A DNA stretch of 64,000 bases from Streptomyces sp. BK340 (GTDB lineage: Bacteria > Actinomycetota > Actinomycetes > Streptomycetales > Streptomycetaceae): contig NZ_VISR01000002.1 of NCBI RefSeq assembly GCF_007827595.1, positions 248,001 through 312,000 on the forward strand, read 5' to 3'. This document shows positions 60,060 to 64,000 of this stretch, piece by piece; position 1 is the first letter of the stretch; each line of letters begins with the position of its first letter. The notes beneath the pieces were generated by a model. It saw only the letters and a list, made by a program, of their open reading frames with translations. It was not told the origin of the DNA and did no database searches. A program made the position numbers and the translations under genes.

Positions 60060-60569
60060 ATGAAAACGCGGGGGCGCACCATCAGGTTCACGGCCGTGCT
60101 CATGTTCGTGGTCCTCGCCCTGACGGGGTTCTCGTCGGGGCACGGCCGCAGCCGCGGCCATCACTACAAGAGCGGCCACAGCAGTGGCGGGGGCGGCTGC
60201 AGCAGCTCGCACCAGGACCACGACGACGAGGACAACGACTCGTACGACAGCTCGTACAGCGACTCGGACGACACCTCGGACGGCGGTGGCGGCAGCTATC
60301 TGCAGGACGCCACGGTCAAGCTCGTGAGCTGCGCGACCAGGAAGAAGCCGTACGCGACGGTCGAGCTCACCAACCCGAACGGCACGGGTGCCACCTTCTC
60401 GGTGACGGTCTACTACAAGGACCGGCGCTCCAAGTTCATCGACTACGACGACCTGGACGTCACCGTCCCCGCCCACGGCATGCAGACCGCCCGGATCCCG
60501 TTCAACAAGGCCTACTTCGCACGCCTCGACCACTGCGAGCCCCAGGCGAACGCCACCGTCGTGAGCTGA
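60060..60569 (+). CDS. Secreted Ser/Asp/His-rich protein
   Basis: A 169-residue exported protein. The signal MKTRGRTIRFTAVLMFVVLALTGFSS (about 1-26) is followed by a low-complexity Gly/His/Ser and Asp/Ser-rich segment (HHYKSGHSSGGGGCSSS, DHDDEDNDSYDSSYSDSDDTSD, about 35-78) and a beta-rich C-terminal domain (LQDATVKLVSCATRKKPYATVELTNPNGTGATFSVTVYYKD). Three Cys could form disulfides; the acidic/His tract might bind metals. It lies after afsK but is not the small activator afsS, which I did not find here. Function unknown. Confidence 0.7.
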   Translation: MKTRGRTIRFTAVLMFVVLALTGFSSGHGRSRGHHYKSGHSSGGGGCSSSHQDHDDEDNDSYDSSYSDSDDTSDGGGGSYLQDATVKLVSCATRKKPYATVELTNPNGTGATFSVTVYYKDRRSKFIDYDDLDVTVPAHGMQTARIPFNKAYFARLDHCEPQANATVVS

Positions 60570-60573
60570 CGGC

Positions 60574-61350
60574 TCACCGCGTCCGGAACCCTCCCCGGCG
60601 CCGCCCCTCGAACAGCGCGGCCTGCCGTTCGGCCGGCAGATTGCCGAGGGCGATGAGGTGCGGCGCCTGCGCGAACGCCTGCGCACGGCCCGCCTCCCCG
60701 GCCGCCCACAGAGCCCGTACCGTCCCCTGCACGCCCTCCGCCGGGTACCCGGCGATGACGGTGGCGCAGCGTACGGCCGCCTCCAACGCCCCGCCCGGCT
60801 CGCTCAGTTCGGACACGAGCCCGATCTCGTGGGCCCGCCGCGCGGAGATCCGCTCGGCGGTCCCCATGAGCATCATCCGGGCCACCTCGCCGTACGGCAT
60901 CCGCGCGGCCATCAGCACGGACTCGTAGGCGCTGACCATCCCGTAGGTCGTGTGCGGATCGAAGAAGGCCGCCGTCGTGTCCGCGACCACGAACTCGCTC
61001 TCGCCCAGCAGATAGAAAGCCCCGCCGCAGGCCATGCCCCGCACCGCGGCCACCACCGGCTTCCACAGGTCGTTCGTCTTCGGCCCGATCCGCAGCAGCG
61101 GATCGTCCTGCATGTACGGCGACGAGGGCTGCGGCACGACGAAGTCCCGGTCGATGCCCGTGCAGAAGGCCCGGTCCCCGGCCCCGGTCAGGACGACGGC
61201 ACGCACGGCGTCGTCGAACCGCAACTCCCGCCACAGGGCGACGAGTTCCGCCACCATCTCCGCGTCGACGGCGTTGAGCCGCTCGGGCCGGTTCAGCGTG
61301 ACGACGGCGACGCCGGTGTCCTTGTCCGCGGAGAAGCGGAGGGTGTTCAC
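60574..61350 (-). CDS. Enoyl-CoA hydratase/isomerase family protein
   Basis: A 258-residue crotonase-fold enzyme: GDRAFCTGIDRDF (first oxyanion region, about 65-77), VRGMACGGAFYLLGESEFVVADTTAAFFDP (second, about 100-129) and a final RRRGGFRTR. Its active-site residues differ from typical hydratases, so an isomerase, hydrolase or dehalogenase activity is possible. GTG 61350 overlaps the upstream DUF35 stop (GTGA); GTG 61362 is an alternative. Last gene of the Ltp-DUF35-hydratase operon. Confidence 0.8.
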   Translation of the reverse strand: MNTLRFSADKDTGVAVVTLNRPERLNAVDAEMVAELVALWRELRFDDAVRAVVLTGAGDRAFCTGIDRDFVVPQPSSPYMQDDPLLRIGPKTNDLWKPVVAAVRGMACGGAFYLLGESEFVVADTTAAFFDPHTTYGMVSAYESVLMAARMPYGEVARMMLMGTAERISARRAHEIGLVSELSEPGGALEAAVRCATVIAGYPAEGVQGTVRALWAAGEAGRAQAFAQAPHLIALGNLPAERQAALFEGRRRGGFRTR

Positions 61351-61754
61351 GCCGGCACCCACTGCGGGAACCCGTCACAGAACACGACCTGGACCCGGCC
61401 GCCGATCCGTATGCGCCGAGGGTCGAGGGAGTTGAGGGGAGCGCCGGCACGGCTCACCAGATTCCCCACGAGCCGTATCCGGGGCGCGTCCTCCAGCTCC
61501 ACGACGACCACGTTGTACGGCGCCTGCTCCGCGTACTCGGGCAGCAGCGGCGGATGCGGCAGGACGTACGACCACACGCGCCCGCGCCCCGACACCGCCC
61601 GCCACTCGCTCGCGAAGGACTGGCAGTGCGGGCAGCACGGCCGGGGCGGGAACCGGAACTCGCCGCACTCGCCGCACGCCTGGACACGCAGCTCGCCACG
61701 GGCGGCGTACTCCCAGAAGGGGGCGCCGTCGGTGTCGGTGACGGGGGTCAGCAT
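61347..61754 (-). CDS. DUF35 OB-fold / Zn-ribbon protein
   Basis: A 135-residue DUF35 protein. Four Cys ligands occur in CGECGEFRFPPRPCCPHC (about 27-44), followed by GRGRVWSYVLPHPPLLPEY and VVVELEDAPRIRLVGNLV (OB fold). It lies between an Ltp-like thiolase-fold gene (seven bases upstream) and a hydratase (overlapping), the same layout as the aldolase partner ChsH2 next to Ltp2 in actinobacterial steroid degradation. A direct complex with the neighbouring Ltp protein is likely, by analogy. Confidence 0.83.
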   Translation of the reverse strand: MLTPVTDTDGAPFWEYAARGELRVQACGECGEFRFPPRPCCPHCQSFASEWRAVSGRGRVWSYVLPHPPLLPEYAEQAPYNVVVVELEDAPRIRLVGNLVSRAGAPLNSLDPRRIRIGGRVQVVFCDGFPQWVPA

Positions 61755-61761
61755 GGCTGTC

Positions 61762-62916
61762 TCAACTCCTCAGCAGAAGGGCGGAGGTGGGGACACCCTC
61801 GCCGGCGGTGACCAGACAGGTGGCGGCCCCGGGAACCTGCGCGGTGCTGGTGCCGCGCAGCTGCTTCACCCCTTCGTTGATGAGGTTGAAGCCGTGCACG
61901 TAGGCCTCGGAGAGCCCGCCGCCGCCGGTGTTGAGGGGCAGCCGCCCCCCGATCTCCAGGGCGCCCTGCTCGGTGAAGGCGCCGCCCTCGCCCCGCCCGC
62001 AGAAGCCGTACCCCTCCAGGGAGAGCGGTATCAGGGCCGTGAAGGCGTCGTAGATCTGCGCCACGTCCACGTCCTCGGGCGTGAAGTCGGCGTGCTTCCA
62101 CAGATGCCGGGCGGCGGTCCAGGCCGGGCCGGTGAGCGGGTCGTCGTTCCAGTAGTTGACCATTCCGTGGTGCTGGGCGGGCAGTCCCTGGGCGGCGGAG
62201 TGGACGTAGACGGGCTTCTTGGCGCAGTCCCGGGCGCGCTCCCTGCTGACGACGACACAGGCCAGTGCGCCGTCCGTCTCCAGGCAGTTGTCGAAGAGGC
62301 ACAGGGGCTCACTGATCCAGCGGGAGGTCATGTACATCTCGCGGGTGAGCGGCCGTTCGTACATCACCGCCGCCGGGTTCTGGTTGGCCCGGTTCCGGCA
62401 GGCGAGGGCGACGTTGAAGAGATGATCCCGGGTCGCGCCGAACTCGTGCATGTAGCGGCGCGCGAGCATGGCGATCTCGTCGGCGGGCCGGAGCAGCCCG
62501 AAGGGCCGGGTCCACTGGGCGGGCGTGGGCAGCTGGACGGCGGTGTTGGTCCAGGGCCGGGGCCCGCTGCCCCGCTTCCGCGACCGCCAGGCGACCCCGA
62601 CCGTGGCCTGCCCGGAAGCGATGGCGGACGCCAGGTGGGCCACGGTCGCACAGGACCCCCCACCCCCGTACCCGACCTTGCTGAAGAAGGTGAGGTCCCC
62701 GAAGCCGACCGCCTTGGCCAGCTCCACCTCGTCCGTCTCCTCCATGGTGTAGGAGGCGAGGGCGTCGACCTCGCCGGGTGCGATCCCGGCGTCCTCCAGG
62801 GCGGCGAGCACGGCCCGGCAGGCGAGCGTCTTCTCGTCCTCCGGAAGGTGTTTGGCGAAGGCGGTCTGCCCGATCCCGACGATGGCGGTGACGTCCTTCA
62901 GCCCCGTTACTGCCAT
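61762..62916 (-). CDS. Thiolase-fold Ltp2-like protein (probable aldolase)
   Basis: A 384-residue thiolase-superfamily protein: VTAIVGIGQTAFAKHLPEDEKTLACRAVLAALEDAG at the start, SKVGYGGGGSCATVAHLASAIASGQA in the nucleophile region, YMTSRWISEPLCLFDNCLETDGALACVVVS and the C-terminal DAFTALIPLSLEGYGFC and GGGGLSEAYVHGFNLINEGVKQLRGT. The usual thiolase His-Cys arrangement is absent, as in Ltp2 retro-aldolases. It probably pairs with the DUF35 protein seven bases downstream. ATG 62916 has GGAAGGGTGGG upstream; GTG 62931 is possible. Operators H1/H2 precede it. Confidence 0.8.
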   Translation of the reverse strand: MAVTGLKDVTAIVGIGQTAFAKHLPEDEKTLACRAVLAALEDAGIAPGEVDALASYTMEETDEVELAKAVGFGDLTFFSKVGYGGGGSCATVAHLASAIASGQATVGVAWRSRKRGSGPRPWTNTAVQLPTPAQWTRPFGLLRPADEIAMLARRYMHEFGATRDHLFNVALACRNRANQNPAAVMYERPLTREMYMTSRWISEPLCLFDNCLETDGALACVVVSRERARDCAKKPVYVHSAAQGLPAQHHGMVNYWNDDPLTGPAWTAARHLWKHADFTPEDVDVAQIYDAFTALIPLSLEGYGFCGRGEGGAFTEQGALEIGGRLPLNTGGGGLSEAYVHGFNLINEGVKQLRGTSTAQVPGAATCLVTAGEGVPTSALLLRS

Positions 62917-62941
62917 GGTGCATACACCCACCCTTCCTTTG

Positions 62942-62983
62942 CTGACAGCCCGTCAGGTTACAGCTAATCTGACGGTCAGTCAG
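62942..62983. promoter_or_regulatory. Tandem 15-bp operators (sites H1, H2)
   Basis: CTGACAGCCCGTCAG (62942-62956) and CTGACGGTCAGTCAG (62969-62983), centres 27 bp apart, between the Ltp-DUF35-hydratase operon and the divergent acyl-CoA ligase gene. Spacing equals that of A1/A2. Confidence 0.75.
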
Positions 62984-63003
62984 CTAGAGCGCAGGGGGCT
63001 GCT

Positions 63004-64000
63004 ATGAGTGACTGGGGCACCATCCCGGGTCTGGTGCGATGGTCGGCCGAGCGGTACGCGGACACCGAGGCGGTGGTCGAGGGCCGTACGAGGATCACGT
63101 ACGCGCAACTCGGCGCCCGTGTGGAGCGTGCGGCGGCGGCCTGTCTGGCGAGCGGGGTGCGGGTCGGCGACCGGGTGGCGGTCTGGGCCCCCAACTCCCT
63201 CGACTGGATCGTCTCGGCCCTGGGCGCGGTGTCGGCGGGCGCGGTCCTGGTCCCGCTCAACACCCGCTTCAAGGGCACGGAGGCGGCGGACGTGCTGCGC
63301 CGCAGCGGGGCCCGCCTGCTGTTCGTGACGGGCACGTTCCTGGGCACGTCGTACGTGGCGTCGCTGAGGCGGGCGGCGGGGACGTCCGAGGGCCTGGGGC
63401 ATCCGCTCCCGGGGTTGCCGGCACTGGAACAGGTGGTGGTCCTCGCGGACGACGCCCCCCAGGACTTCCGCACCTGGAAGGACTTCCTGGCGACGGGCGA
63501 GGGCGTGGGCGAGTCCGACGTGCAGGCTCGCGCCGCCTCGTTGGACGGCACTCACCTCTCGGACATCATCTTCACCTCGGGGACGACGGGCCGCCCCAAG
63601 GGCGCGATGATCACCCATGGGCAGACGCTGACGGCGTACGAGATCTGGGCGGACCTGGCCGGCCTGCGCGCCACCGACCGCTATCTGATCGTCAACCCCT
63701 TCTTCCACACCTTCGGCTACAAGGCCGGGGTGATCGCCTGCCTGATGCGCGGGGCGACGATGATCCCGCAGCCGGTGTTCAACGTCGACACGGCGCTGGC
63801 GAACATCGCCGCGGAACGGGTGTCGGTCCTCCCGGGGCCGCCCACCCTCCACCAGTCCCTCCTGGACCACCCGTCCCGGGACACCCACGACCTCTCGGCA
63901 CTGAGGCTCGTGGTGACCGGGGCGGCGGTGGTACCGCTGCGCCTGGTGGAACGCCTGCGCGGCGAACTGGGCGTGGGGACCGTCCTGACGGCGTACGGAC
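63004..64000 (+). CDS. FadD3-like acyl-CoA ligase (cut by window edge)
   Basis: The first 332 residues of an AMP-dependent CoA ligase; the end lies outside. Visible: ITYAQLGARVERAAAACLASGVRVGDRVAVWAPNS, the ATP-binding loop DIIFTSGTTGRPKGAMITHGQ (about 192-212), NPFFHTFGYKAGVIACLMRGA and VLPGPPTLHQSLLDHP. It resembles the FadD3 group, which activates partly degraded steroid rings, though long- or medium-chain acids are possible. ATG 63004 lies just after H1/H2, so its transcription should depend on the same repressor. Confidence 0.85.
   Translation, partial: MSDWGTIPGLVRWSAERYADTEAVVEGRTRITYAQLGARVERAAAACLASGVRVGDRVAVWAPNSLDWIVSALGAVSAGAVLVPLNTRFKGTEAADVLRRSGARLLFVTGTFLGTSYVASLRRAAGTSEGLGHPLPGLPALEQVVVLADDAPQDFRTWKDFLATGEGVGESDVQARAASLDGTHLSDIIFTSGTTGRPKGAMITHGQTLTAYEIWADLAGLRATDRYLIVNPFFHTFGYKAGVIACLMRGATMIPQPVFNVDTALANIAAERVSVLPGPPTLHQSLLDHPSRDTHDLSALRLVVTGAAVVPLRLVERLRGELGVGTVLTAYG

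Noticed and set aside
26299..62983. Idea that the palindromes are KstR or KstR2 (cholesterol regulator) boxes
   Set aside because: The known consensus sequences as I recall them (TnnAACnnGTTnnA and AnCAAGnnCTTGnT) do not match CTGACGGnCCGTCAG.

Overview
The window is Streptomyces chromosome: very high GC, GC-rich third codon positions, frequent GTG starts, ATGA/GTGA/TGATG gene overlaps, and recognisable Streptomyces genes (dmdR1, purU, the kbpA-afsK pair). As far as I recall, dmdR1 and kbpA-afsK lie in the same order about 30 genes apart in S. coelicolor. No rRNA or tRNA gene is visible.

Layout. (1) 1-3.3 kb: 2OG-Fe(II) oxygenase, citrate synthase, pdxH. (2) 3.3-5.4 kb: an isolated iscB gene (minus strand) with all nuclease motifs, a structured leader that is a candidate HEARO/omega-RNA, and hairpins just past its stop codon. 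It looks like a transposase-less IS200/IS605-type element between pdxH and a GNAT gene. (3) 5.4-24.8 kb: core and regulatory genes: PAS/GAF sensor, SIS protein, dmdR1, alpha/beta hydrolase without its nucleophile, ABC-2 exporter, prim-pol-like protein, NsdA-like regulator, repeat-rich membrane protein, amino-acid-type binding lipoprotein, purU, SDR, ECF sigma/anti-sigma pair, STAS protein, EF-hand protein. (4) 24.8-52 kb: a catabolic island of CoA-thioester chemistry (acyl-CoA ligases, four acyl-CoA dehydrogenases, enoyl-CoA hydratase, ADP-forming synthetase, Ltp/thiolase-like protein, DUF35 protein, SDR, alcohol dehydrogenase, amidohydrolase, cyclase, flavin reductase, FMO, DoxX), interspersed with two MFS transporters, a GlxA-type regulator, CorA, LysE/Lrp and others. 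(5) 53-55.9 kb: a broken STAND-type NTPase gene with many helical repeats. (6) 55.9-60.6 kb: TetR regulator, kbpA, afsK, secreted protein. (7) 60.6-64 kb: a second catabolic block (hydratase, DUF35, Ltp-like thiolase, acyl-CoA ligase running off the edge).

How it fits together. Eleven copies of one 15-bp palindrome, CTGACGGnCCGTCAG, sit in front of the catabolic operons between 26 and 63 kb and nowhere else that I found. This implies one TetR-type repressor controlling a dispersed acyl-CoA (possibly steroid- or terpenoid-like) degradation regulon. The TetR gene at 55.9 kb, which has a weak copy over its own start codon, is the only TetR gene in the window and the natural candidate. The most unusual item is the iscB/omega-RNA locus.
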